Below, one piece after another: positions 1 to 6,134 of a DNA stretch of 16,403 nt. Below the pieces are notes generated by a model that saw nothing but the letters and a program-made list of their open reading frames with translations, did no database searches and had not been told where the DNA came from. The first letter of the stretch is position 1, and each line of letters starts with the position of its first letter. This DNA comes from DATBMY01 sp036554605. GTDB lineage: Bacteria; Acidobacteriota; Blastocatellia; UBA7656. The stretch covers positions 1 through 16,403 of the forward strand of contig DATBMY010000222.1 in assembly GCA_036554605.1 (NCBI GenBank), read 5' to 3'. Position numbers and translations under genes: made by a program.

Positions 1-1733
1 AACTCGCACTGGTCGCGGTCGGTCATCAGCGCGGCCACCTGTTTGACTCTTTTCGAGATTGTGACAAGCTCCTGGGCAAGATCATCCCACCGCGCCACGC
101 CCTTATACTTCAAAAGCAGCTTTATAAGCGCGCGGGTCCAATCAAGGGCCGCCGCGGGCAACTGGAGGAATCGGTAGAGGTGGCCCGTCGGCGCGGTATC
201 GAGCACTATAGTCGAGTAAATACGCCGCTCCATAAGATCGCTTATCCGGCCGAGCGCGGCGATCTCGTCTATCCCGGGCGGCGCAAGCTCTATCGCCTCG
301 CGCAGCGACTCGCCTTCGAACTTTATCTCCCAGCGCGAGCCCGAAGCGAGCGATTTGAAAAGCTCGTCGGCCCACCGGCGATATCGTTGTTTCAACTCGT
401 CGAGCCACAGCGCCGGGTCTATCTCGGAGGCGTCGAGGTTTGGCTGTCCGGCCACCCCTCGTTTCATGTCGCCTATATGCTCGCCAAAACTGTCGGAGAG
501 CGAATGCGCGGGGTCGGTTGAGAAGATCATCACTCGCGCGGCGCGGTCATCCCGAGCAAGTCGAAGCGCGGAAGCGGCCGCCGCGGTCGTTTTACCCACG
601 CCGCCTTTGCCGCCGAATATCATAAGCGGGCGCGGCGAACCAGTTACCAAATCGTCAAAGCATGCGCTGTCGATAATCTCTAGCGCATTCCGGGCGGCCG
701 CTTCGATCTTCGCCGGCTTTGTAGCGCCGGCTTTATCCCGGATCGCCCAGACCGCTTGCGCGAAGCGGCCGAGCGCGCGCGCCCCCCGCGCCCCGGACGC
801 CATAAGCGGGGCGTGATGTATATTGAGCCGCTTGAAACTGCTTTCAAGGCGCTTGATCCACGGCCTTTGCGAGCGCTGGCGCGATATGCAATAGGGGCAG
901 CCGGTCTCGGCGCGCTCGACGCGGTTGATTATAAGGTCAGTGACGGGCACACCCTCGCGCTCGAGCATTTCAAAATAGCGAGATGTTTCCTCGACAACCA
1001 TCTCTTCGGGTAGGGCGACAAGAACGAAGGCCGACTGGTCGGGCGTGTAAAGCAATCTTCGCACGCGCAGGAGCGCGTCGCTCATGTCGCGCAGGAAAAC
1101 CTCTACCTCGTCATCGCGGCGAGCGCGAGCGCCGAGCAGTTGCGCGACCATATAGCGGTGTTTATCGGAGAGGCGGTCGAGCGCCGCGATCCAGGACGCG
1201 AATATTTTAGGAAGACCGAGCAGGCGCGCGGTGTGACCGGATGGGGCGGTGTCGACGACGACGCGCCAGTAGGCGGAGCGCTCAAGCTCGGCAAGCTCGA
1301 CGAGCGCCATCACTTCATCCATGCCGGGCAGCCCGAGATCGAGCAACTGGTTTATGTCCGCGTCGTCGAGCAGCGTGCCACGGCCGGCTATTTCGGCAAG
1401 GACGCGGCGGTATTTTGCCTTGAAGCGTTCGAGCGCGGCGGCGGCGTCCATTTCGCGAGCTTCAAGAATGCGCGCGCCTCGCTTCGCGACCCTTGAGGGC
1501 TGGTCGCCGAGCGGCATAAGAAGCGAGTCGGAGAGCGAATGGGCCGGGTCTGTCGAGATCAGCAATATTGATTTGCCGGGCGGGGCGCTCTGGAGCAATC
1601 GAAGCGCGGAAGCGGCCGCCGCGGTCGTTTTACCGACGCCGCCTTTGCCGCCAAAAAAGAGAAAACGCGCACGGGGCAGCGGGGCCTGCTTTTGCCTACC
1701 TTTCGCCGGGGTCCCAGAACGCGGCTTCTTCAT
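1..1733 (-). CDS. ArsA/Get3-family ATPase with two P-loop domains, partial at the left edge
   Basis: Reading the minus strand from the ATG at 1733 gives an uninterrupted frame of about 577 codons that leaves the window at base 1, so the C-terminus is missing. Domain 1 has the deviant Walker A KGGVGKT (residues 30-36), switch I DPAHS (62-66), switch II DTAPSGH (161-167) and a CPYC pair (Cys279, Cys282) like the Get3/ArsA-type CxxC. Domain 2 repeats these: KGGVGKT (376-382), DPAHS (407-411) and DTAPTGH (512-518). Members of this family are cytosolic ATPases that either energise arsenite export or carry tail-anchored membrane proteins. An in-frame stop just upstream makes ATG 1733 the first possible start. 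The gene overlaps the end of gvpG by 38 bases, so translation is probably coupled. No arsenic genes are visible; a chaperone-like role in gas vesicle assembly is an inference from position only. Family assignment is secure, function is not. Confidence 0.9.
   Translation of the reverse strand, partial: MKKPRSGTPAKGRQKQAPLPRARFLFFGGKGGVGKTTAAAASALRLLQSAPPGKSILLISTDPAHSLSDSLLMPLGDQPSRVAKRGARILEAREMDAAAALERFKAKYRRVLAEIAGRGTLLDDADINQLLDLGLPGMDEVMALVELAELERSAYWRVVVDTAPSGHTARLLGLPKIFASWIAALDRLSDKHRYMVAQLLGARARRDDEVEVFLRDMSDALLRVRRLLYTPDQSAFVLVALPEEMVVEETSRYFEMLEREGVPVTDLIINRVERAETGCPYCISRQRSQRPWIKRLESSFKRLNIHHAPLMASGARGARALGRFAQAVWAIRDKAGATKPAKIEAAARNALEIIDSACFDDLVTGSPRPLMIFGGKGGVGKTTAAAASALRLARDDRAARVMIFSTDPAHSLSDSFGEHIGDMKRGVAGQPNLDASEIDPALWLDELKQRYRRWADELFKSLASGSRWEIKFEGESLREAIELAPPGIDEIAALGRISDLMERRIYSTIVLDTAPTGHLYRFLQLPAAALDWTRALIKLLLKYKGVARWDDLAQELVTISKRVKQVAALMTDRDQCE
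561..614 (-). repeat. Direct repeat copy A, encoding the second P-loop of the ArsA-like ATPase
   Basis: This 54-base segment matches 1599-1652 with a single mismatch (C at 597 against G at 1635). The offset is 1038 bases, exactly 346 codons, so both copies are read in the same frame and encode the Walker A loop and the start of the following helix of domains 2 and 1. Near-identity at DNA level, including third codon positions, goes beyond protein-level conservation. Confidence 0.9.
1599..1652 (-). repeat. Direct repeat copy B, encoding the first P-loop of the ArsA-like ATPase
   Basis: Partner of 561-614, with one difference in 54 bases. It encodes residues of domain 1 around KGGVGKT and the alanine-rich helix that follows. 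Outside these segments the two domains diverge clearly, so the identity is local. Confidence 0.9.
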
Positions 1734-2022
1734 CTCCGCCCGTTTCTATGACTATCGAAGACGACTCGGCAGTATGGACCTGCTGGAGCGCTTCGAGTTG
1801 CCGCGCCTTTATCGCGCGGAGCCTCGCAAAAAGCTCCGCCTCTTGCTCTTTGAAATCTTCATCCTCGATCTCTTCAAGCTCGTAGCGCATTTGCAGCTCC
1901 AGAAGCTGCTGCTTGATCACCGATTCGTCGTTCAATTCCTGGTCGGCGATCTTCTGTATCTGGGTCAGGATGAAACTGAAACCGTTCAACGGCAATAAGA
2001 GCAGGTCATCTATGAAGAGCAT
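1696..2022 (-). CDS. gvpG: Gas vesicle protein GvpG
   Basis: A 108-residue protein of GvpG type. The N-terminus (MLFIDDLLLLPLNG, then an amphipathic helix) and the charged stretch around residues 45-68 (ELQMRYELEEIEDEDF, then EAELFARL) follow the family pattern. GvpG is a small accessory protein needed for gas vesicle assembly; it acts in the cytoplasm and is thought to associate with GvpF/L-type proteins at the assembly site. The C-terminal 25 or so residues are acidic and not conserved. It starts 6 bases after the stop of gvpF/L, with a GAGG-type ribosome binding site inside that stop region, and its last 38 bases overlap the ArsA-like gene. It is clearly one unit of a gvp operon. Length is near the usual 80-110 residues. 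Confidence 0.93.
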   Translation of the reverse strand: MLFIDDLLLLPLNGFSFILTQIQKIADQELNDESVIKQQLLELQMRYELEEIEDEDFKEQEAELFARLRAIKARQLEALQQVHTAESSSIVIETGGDEEAAFWDPGER

Positions 2023-2028
2023 GGACCT

Positions 2029-2847
2029 CTACCTCATAACGGCTTCCGACTGCGCCTCGCCGCGTTCGAGCTTCAGCCTTATATGGACGAAGTTGTAAGG
2101 GGGCCATGGGCCGCTATATTTGAACGAGAGCTTGCCCTCGTATTTTCCGGCGACCTCTTTGACCACCTGATCGAACTCGCCTTCACGGTCGCGCTCGACA
2201 AGGAAGGCGGCGTTCATAATCATTTTATCGCCGATGGGTTTGTTAGCGCGAGAAGCGACGGCCACGTCTCTGAGCGCTGCGTAAACTTCATGCACGTAAG
2301 CGTCGGCCTTTTCGCTCAGGGCCGATTCGACCAGGCGGCCCAGCTGCATGCGGGCGAAGTAAGTAGAGCCGGTCGCGCGCGAGGTTATCTGCTCTTTGAG
2401 ATTGCGTATCTCTTCGTTCTGCTCTTCGATCTCGGCGATCACGCGGTCGCGGTCCCAGTTAACCTTCAGCCCGTACTCGACCTTGCCCTCCATTTTGGCG
2501 AAGACGTCGCGCAGCGCGTCATAAGTGCCTCGCAAAAGCTCTATGATGTCTTGCTCGGTGCGAAAGAGCGCGCCAAACGCCATGGGCAGGACCGTGAATT
2601 CGCGCATGACGGTTTCGTTGACCTGCTCGTGAGCGAAGACGTTTTCGCGCGTCGGGTCATAAACGACAAGCGGCGTGTTAGAGACGACCGCCGCAAGCTC
2701 TTCATGGTGAACGGTGTGGACTTCATCGCCGCGGCCGCCGATGCCGACCGGACCGAATGATCTCAGCTCTTTCGATTTGATTATGCAGTAGACGTACTTA
2801 CCCGCCGCGACCGGAGCAGGGTTAGATTGATCTATTTCCGCTGTCAT
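2029..2847 (-). CDS. gvpF: Gas vesicle protein of the GvpF/GvpL family
   Basis: A 272-residue GvpF/L protein. Landmarks are the opening strand KYVYCIIKS (17-25), the hallmark LPMAFGALF (87-95), the GKVEYGLKVNWD segment (121-132) and a predicted coiled-coil-rich helix (about 133-157). GvpF/L proteins are accessory and minor structural proteins that bind the main shell protein GvpA early in gas vesicle formation. F and L cannot be told apart from sequence alone, so the symbol is provisional. ATG 2847 fits because the conserved domain begins about 17 residues in; only a weak GAGA-type ribosome binding site precedes it. The gene is first in the gvpF-gvpG-arsA-like unit, behind a 286-base intergenic region holding a candidate promoter. 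gvpA, gvpN, gvpK and gvpJ are not in the window and may lie to the left. Confidence 0.93.
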   Translation of the reverse strand: MTAEIDQSNPAPVAAGKYVYCIIKSKELRSFGPVGIGGRGDEVHTVHHEELAAVVSNTPLVVYDPTRENVFAHEQVNETVMREFTVLPMAFGALFRTEQDIIELLRGTYDALRDVFAKMEGKVEYGLKVNWDRDRVIAEIEEQNEEIRNLKEQITSRATGSTYFARMQLGRLVESALSEKADAYVHEVYAALRDVAVASRANKPIGDKMIMNAAFLVERDREGEFDQVVKEVAGKYEGKLSFKYSGPWPPYNFVHIRLKLERGEAQSEAVMR

Positions 2848-2869
2848 ATATAGGTCTCTTATCCGTTAA

Positions 2870-2880
2870 GTTGATTCAAC
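2870..2880. promoter_or_regulatory. Perfect 11-base palindrome GTTGATTCAAC in the gvp leader
   Basis: GTTGA-T-TCAAC lies 23 bases upstream of the gvpF/L start. Related half-sites recur at 2959-2967 (GTTGACAAC) and 2984-2988 (TCAAC), around the candidate -35 box. This is compatible with a repeated operator for a dimeric regulator; no known regulator site is recognised. Confidence 0.35.
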
Positions 2881-2936
2881 CATGCGAAGCAGGCTGACCG
2901 GGAAACGACGAAAAGTGGGAGACTATCGCCGCCGCT

Positions 2937-2966
2937 ATAGTACAACCAACTTTGAACCGTTGACAA
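2937..2966 (-). promoter_or_regulatory. Candidate sigma70-type promoter of gvpF/L-gvpG-arsA-like
   Basis: On the minus strand TTGTCA (2966-2961) is followed after 18 bases by TACTAT (2942-2937). This would start transcription near 2930 and give a leader of about 80 bases before the gvpF/L ATG. The -35 box lies within an inverted repeat (2947-3003). Prediction from sequence only. Confidence 0.45.
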
Positions 2967-3003
2967 CTATCTTTATGAAACCCTCAACGTTCATGCAAAG
3001 TTG
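2947..3003. repeat. Imperfect inverted repeat over the gvp promoter
   Basis: CAACTTTG (2947-2954) pairs perfectly with CAAAGTTG (2996-3003). Inside, AAC pairs with GTT and GTTGA (2959-2963) with TCAAC (2984-2988), giving about 16 base pairs with bulges and a 20-base loop. The candidate -35 box falls in the stem, so it could be an operator, a cruciform or an RNA hairpin from read-through transcription. Confidence 0.5.
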
Positions 3004-3008
3004 CCAGT

Positions 3009-3033
3009 GCGATAGAAAATATGTCAGTATCGC
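3009..3033. repeat. Short inverted repeat in the hydrolase-gvp intergenic region
   Basis: GCGATA (3009-3014) and TATCGC (3028-3033) form a six-base-pair stem around an AT-rich 13-base loop. It sits between two larger inverted repeats. Alone it would be unremarkable. Confidence 0.4.
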
Positions 3034-3035
3034 CT

Positions 3036-3081
3036 GCGGTAGCGGGCGGGTCTGGTCGCGCTAATACCCGGTCACTACCGC
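3036..3081 (-). terminator. Nested stem-loop downstream of the hydrolase gene; possible terminator or structured RNA
   Basis: GCGGTAG (3036-3042) pairs with CTACCGC (3075-3081). After a symmetric four-base internal loop, CGGGT (3047-3051) pairs with ACCCG (3066-3070), closing a 14-base loop. On the minus strand it lies about 50 bases after the hydrolase stop. It has no adjacent T run (a TTTT lies about 15 bases further), so intrinsic termination is uncertain. Confidence 0.4.
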
Positions 3082-3133
3082 TCCAGCAACGGATCTGTCC
3101 CTCATTGCGCAACATTGCACCAGCCCTGATGAA

Positions 3134-3928
3134 CTACTTTTTCACTGAATCCAGGAAACCTAAGATCTCTTCAAGCGACTGCTCCGGCTGGTCGGTGGGA
3201 AATATATGACTTGCCTGCTCTAAGATCACAAGCTTCGCGCCGGGGATCGCGCCCGCAAGCACGCGGGCGTTTGCGGGCGGTATTAATTCATCGCTTTCAC
3301 CCTGGATTACGAGCGTCGGCGCTTTGATCGAGCCGAGCCGGTCGAACGAGCTCCATGCCATCACACCCATTAATTGCGCCAGGTAGCTTTCGGCTTTCGG
3401 GAATGTCCTCATCCTTATCGCCAGGTCCTCTTTGATTCGCTCGCGCGGCGTCGAGGCGTCATAAATATAAGGCACCATCGCCCACACGCCTTCTTCCGGC
3501 GTCATGTGCGCCCGCGCGGCAAGCACGCCCAGCACGTTCTCGGTAGCCGGGACGGCCTCTTTGCCTCCGCATGCGGTGCAGCCAAGTATGAGCGAGCGCA
3601 CGCGCTCGGGCCGGGTGATCGCTATCTCCTGCGCTATCATTCCGCCCATCGATATGCCGAAGACGTGCGCGCTCGCGACGCCCGCCGCGTCGAGAACCGC
3701 GAGCGCGTCGCCCGCCATGGCCGGCACCGGGTAGGGGCCGGCGGGCGCATCGCTTCGGCCCACGCCCCGGTTGTCGAACATTATCACGCGGAAGCGCTCG
3801 GACAAACGCGGCGCGAAGCGAAACCACATGTCGGACGTGTAGCCGAGCCCCATGATTAAAAGCAGAGGCTCGCCCTCTCCCTGCTCCGACCAGTATATCT
3901 TCGTCCCGTCGTTTTCAGTGTAAGGCAT
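3134..3928 (-). CDS. Alpha/beta-hydrolase fold protein (PcaD-like enzyme group)
   Basis: A 264-residue single-domain alpha/beta hydrolase. It shows the oxyanion-region MGLGYTSDMW (about 26-35), the FDNRGVGRSD strand-turn (51-60), the nucleophile elbow GISMGG with Ser93, the acid in GESDELIP (Asp213) and the catalytic histidine in ASHIFP (His241). The triad is complete, so it should be an active hydrolase, most like 3-oxoadipate enol-lactonase and related esterases or carbon-carbon hydrolases; the substrate cannot be read from sequence. No signal peptide, so cytoplasmic. It begins 20 bases after the BMC-T gene with a good GGGAGAG ribosome binding site and is probably co-transcribed with it. 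Whether it is functionally tied to a microcompartment or to the gas vesicle genes downstream is unknown. Confidence 0.9.
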   Translation of the reverse strand: MPYTENDGTKIYWSEQGEGEPLLLIMGLGYTSDMWFRFAPRLSERFRVIMFDNRGVGRSDAPAGPYPVPAMAGDALAVLDAAGVASAHVFGISMGGMIAQEIAITRPERVRSLILGCTACGGKEAVPATENVLGVLAARAHMTPEEGVWAMVPYIYDASTPRERIKEDLAIRMRTFPKAESYLAQLMGVMAWSSFDRLGSIKAPTLVIQGESDELIPPANARVLAGAIPGAKLVILEQASHIFPTDQPEQSLEEILGFLDSVKK

Positions 3929-3948
3929 AAGGACTCTCCCGGTTTCGT

Positions 3949-4518
3949 TCAGCTTGTGAGGCTCTTTTCGAGCGCGGGGTGCGCGTAAGGGATGACGACT
4001 TCGGCTATGAGCATTCCCTCTTTCTTAATGGAAGCGACGCCCGCTGCCACGGCCGTGCGGACGGCGCCGACCTCGCCGGTGACGACGACAAGCCCCTTGC
4101 CGCCCGGCTGGTTGCGCGCCTCTATCAGATTGACGGCCGCCGATTTCACCGCCGCGTCGCCCGCATATATGGCCGACGCGACCTCTTTCGTCTCAATAAT
4201 GCCGACCGCTTCGATCCGTTCGACCCTGACCCTTCCTTTGATTGCCGGAGGAAGCTCCGGGTGCACGTTTTGAATTATGAAATGATCGAGGACGCTTTCG
4301 GCGGCCGTCCTCAAACCGGCTCTCAGAGACGATTCCACGTCGGCGACGTTGCCGCCGATCATTATCAGGTACTTTCCGCGGGGGATGATCTGCGTCATCA
4401 AGAGCTCGACTTCGGCCATCTTTAACATGGCATCGGTCGCCTCTATGCCTCGCGCGATGGAGCTTGTCTCTATAAAGCCGATGCAGGGGTTGTTGAATCT
4501 CCACTCGGTTGCGCTCAT
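3949..4518 (-). CDS. Tandem-domain bacterial microcompartment shell protein (BMC-T, PduT-like)
   Basis: A 189-residue protein with two BMC domains, about residues 12-93 (IGFIETSSIARGIEATDAM at its start) and 104-183 (AVGIIETKEVASAIYAGDA). BMC-T proteins form trimeric pseudohexamers that tile the shell of protein organelles. Length, order and segments such as HPELPPAIKG resemble PduT of the propanediol compartment. PduT holds an iron-sulfur cluster at the trimer centre through a cysteine in its ICPGK loop; here the matching loop reads IIPRGK (residues 44-49) and the only cysteine is Cys12, so this metal site appears absent. No other shell or cargo enzyme gene is in the window; it is a lone shell gene here, apparently first in a unit with the alpha/beta hydrolase. 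Start ATG 4518 has a GAGAG ribosome binding site. Confidence 0.93.
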   Translation of the reverse strand: MSATEWRFNNPCIGFIETSSIARGIEATDAMLKMAEVELLMTQIIPRGKYLIMIGGNVADVESSLRAGLRTAAESVLDHFIIQNVHPELPPAIKGRVRVERIEAVGIIETKEVASAIYAGDAAVKSAAVNLIEARNQPGGKGLVVVTGEVGAVRTAVAAGVASIKKEGMLIAEVVIPYAHPALEKSLTS

Positions 4519-4560
4519 TTATCTCTCGTCGCGAAAGAATTGGCCATGAAAGCCGAGCGA

Positions 4561-4589
4561 AGTATATAAACGCCACCTCTTAATTGCAA
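4561..4589 (-). promoter_or_regulatory. Candidate promoter of the BMC-T gene
   Basis: On the minus strand TTGCAA (4589-4584), 17 bases, then TATACT (4566-4561). The -10 box differs from consensus at one base and the spacing is optimal; the -35 box is weak. It implies a leader of about 35 bases before the BMC-T ATG. Confidence 0.45.
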
Positions 4590-4621
4590 CGACCGGAGAA
4601 AGGCGCAAGCCGAGGGCGCTT

Positions 4622-4825
4622 TCAGTAGGGATGCTTCTTGGCGTAATTGTAAGCGGTGAAAGCCGAGATGATATGACAGACCCAGCCGAACAACCCGCCC
4701 GTGCCTATCCAGAAGCCCGGAGTGATGATCAGCCAGAATATGCCTCGAAGTATCTTGCCGTTATAAATCTGCCCGACGCCGGGTATGAAGAAGCTAAGTA
4801 CTGCCGCGATGCCTGGATTTCTCAT
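4622..4825 (-). CDS. Small TM2-type membrane protein
   Basis: A 67-residue protein, almost all membrane. The first helix (about 5-21) ends in the TM2-family turn PGVGQIYNGK, followed by RGIFWLIITPG and a second helix (about 34-57) with a lysine-rich tail. TM2 domain proteins are two-helix inner membrane proteins of unknown or varied function. A longer open frame extends upstream to 5104, but ATG 4825 is preferred because it has a strong GGGGAG ribosome binding site five bases upstream and begins directly at the conserved domain; the extension would run into the divergent sigma factor gene. It is transcribed away from that gene, with a 123-base shared upstream region, and lies about 100 bases ahead of the BMC-T gene. 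Confidence 0.8.
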   Translation of the reverse strand: MRNPGIAAVLSFFIPGVGQIYNGKILRGIFWLIITPGFWIGTGGLFGWVCHIISAFTAYNYAKKHPY

Positions 4826-4905
4826 TTTTACTCCCCAGTTTATGATACGAAATGAGGGAAGGAAAGTTTTATGGCCGCCGGGGCGCGGCAGCGGTAAGAT
4901 GTCAG

Positions 4906-4934
4906 TTCGCGTATAAAAATGCATTCGATATAGA
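4906..4934 (+). promoter_or_regulatory. Weak candidate promoter of the ECF sigma operon
   Basis: TATAGA at 4929-4934 with a poor -35 (TTCGCG) 17 bases upstream, in the 123-base divergent region between the TM2 gene and the sigma factor gene. Transcription would start near 4941, only a few bases before ATG 4949, which would fit the alternative TTG start at 4982 better. No clear ECF-type autoregulated promoter was seen. Confidence 0.25.
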
Positions 4935-4948
4935 TTCCTCGGCGTAGT

Positions 4949-5536
4949 ATGTGTATGGTGGGGTGGGAAGGGACAATCGCATTGGAGAATGGACGGACTG
5001 CCGGGCCAGAGGACACCTTGGCGAGGTCGGCCCTGGGCGATCAGGCGGCGTTTGCCGAAATTGTTCGCCAGCATCAGGGTATGGTCTTCAGCCTGGCGCT
5101 CCATTTTCTACGCGATAGAGCGCTGGCAGAGGAGTTGGCTCAAGAAGTCTTCCTGAACCTCCACCAGAACCTCTCTGCCATCAAGAGCCCGGCTCACCTC
5201 ACATTCTGGCTTCGAAAGGTCACCTGTCACCGCTCGATCGATCTTACGCGCCGCCAGAAGGTGCGGCCGCAGGTGAGCCTCGAAGATGTGCCGGAGCCGG
5301 CGGCCTCGTCGGTTGAAAACGATTTTATGTTGTCGGAGACGCTGCGCCGAGTGGTCAATACGCTGCCGGAAAAGGCGCGCATGGTGGTCATATTGAGGTA
5401 TCAGGAAGACCTTGACCCGGCCGAAATAGCGAAAGTGCTCGATATGCCGGTCAACACCGTCAAGAGCCATCTGCGGCGGTCGCTCGTGATGCTCAGAGAG
5501 AAGCTTTCCCGGCAGCTTGGTGAGGTACAGGTATGA
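4949..5536 (+). CDS. ECF-family RNA polymerase sigma factor (RpoE-like)
   Basis: Up to 195 residues with the two ECF domains: sigma region 2 at about 25-104 (DQAAFAEIVRQHQGMVFSLA, then AEELAQEVFLNLHQ and the RSIDLTRRQK end) and sigma region 4 at about 136-186 (LPEKARMVVILRYQEDLDPAEIA, then the helix-turn-helix MPVNTVKSHLRRSL). It should direct RNA polymerase to a small regulon, often envelope stress or extracytoplasmic functions. The start is unsure: ATG 4949 and ATG 4955 lack a ribosome binding site, whereas TTG 4982 (residue 12) has GGAAGGGA eight bases upstream. The stop overlaps the next gene's start (ATGA), the usual arrangement of a sigma factor with its membrane regulator. Two exported DUF4252 proteins follow and are likely part of its regulon. 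Confidence 0.92.
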   Translation: MCMVGWEGTIALENGRTAGPEDTLARSALGDQAAFAEIVRQHQGMVFSLALHFLRDRALAEELAQEVFLNLHQNLSAIKSPAHLTFWLRKVTCHRSIDLTRRQKVRPQVSLEDVPEPAASSVENDFMLSETLRRVVNTLPEKARMVVILRYQEDLDPAEIAKVLDMPVNTVKSHLRRSLVMLREKLSRQLGEVQV

Positions 5537-6117
5537 GTCGTCTTGATGATGAGTTAAAAAGAGCGTTCGCTCGAACGGAGCCGCCCGGGGATTTCGCGGC
5601 GAGCCTGCTTGCGAAAATAAACGAGCGCGCAGCGCCGCGACCGGCATTATGGCAGCGCCTCGCGGCGCTCTTTGAGATGCCCAGAGCGCGCTTTGTCATG
5701 GCTACGGCGGCGCTGTTGATTATCATCGGCGCGGCCATCTTTAGCCAGATGCGAGAAAGCTTGCCCGAAACGCCCGAGCAAGCAAGTTCGGCCGCGCCCG
5801 GCCCCGAGCAAGTAAAGAGCGACCCGAAAGCCCCGCAAACGGGATTGCAGGCGGGCCAGACGCCGACGCTTGCGCGGCCCGAGCAAGAGCAAAGGATTAA
5901 GAAGATTAAGCCTCGCCGCTTTGTAAAAGGCGGCGCGCTGGCGCGCCGTCATGTGCCGAAGCGAGCGGTCGAGCCGGAGGTCAGCCCCGAGGCCGAGGCC
6001 GCAAAGGCGCGAGTGCTGTTTGCGCTTCAAATCGCTAGCAGCACGCTTAAGGAGGCCCAGAGGGTAATTCAGGAAGACAGCCAGAATACTAATACCGTAC
6101 CCACGCGGGATAGGTAA
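5533..6117 (+). CDS. Single-pass membrane protein, probable anti-sigma factor
   Basis: A 194-residue protein overlapping the sigma factor stop by four bases. Residues 1-50 form a cytoplasmic helical segment (DDELKRAFARTEPPGDFAAS, then LLAKINERAAPRP), one transmembrane helix follows at about 54-72 (FVMATAALLIIIGAAIF), then a proline-, glutamine- and lysine-rich outer region and a C-terminal helix (about 156-185). Position, coupling and topology suit an anti-sigma factor that holds the ECF protein at the membrane. The zinc-binding HxxxCxxC motif of classic anti-sigma factors is absent; there is no cysteine at all. The N-terminal PPGDF segment resembles the short membrane proteins that commonly follow ECF genes in Acidobacteriota. 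Function is inferred from context. Confidence 0.75.
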   Translation: MSRLDDELKRAFARTEPPGDFAASLLAKINERAAPRPALWQRLAALFEMPRARFVMATAALLIIIGAAIFSQMRESLPETPEQASSAAPGPEQVKSDPKAPQTGLQAGQTPTLARPEQEQRIKKIKPRRFVKGGALARRHVPKRAVEPEVSPEAEAAKARVLFALQIASSTLKEAQRVIQEDSQNTNTVPTRDR

Positions 6118-6134
6118 GCGCGATTGGAGGAATC

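Noticed and set aside
1321..1998. Plus-strand open frame of 225 codons, and several others in 180-1496, opposite the ArsA-like gene
   Set aside because: They are shadows of the minus-strand ATPase and gvpG, which carry complete family motifs; the plus-strand products are low-complexity and match no known pattern.
2083..2760. 225-codon plus-strand frame across gvpF/L
   Set aside because: Antisense shadow of a well-recognised GvpF/L protein.
4826..5104. Upstream extension of the TM2 protein to a 160-residue product
   Set aside because: The extension is non-hydrophobic and low quality, crosses the sigma factor start, and lacks the strong ribosome binding site found just before ATG 4825.
5108..5647. 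179-codon minus-strand frame opposite the ECF sigma factor
   Set aside because: Shadow frame rich in Arg/His/Leu with no domain signal; the plus strand has clear sigma regions 2 and 4.
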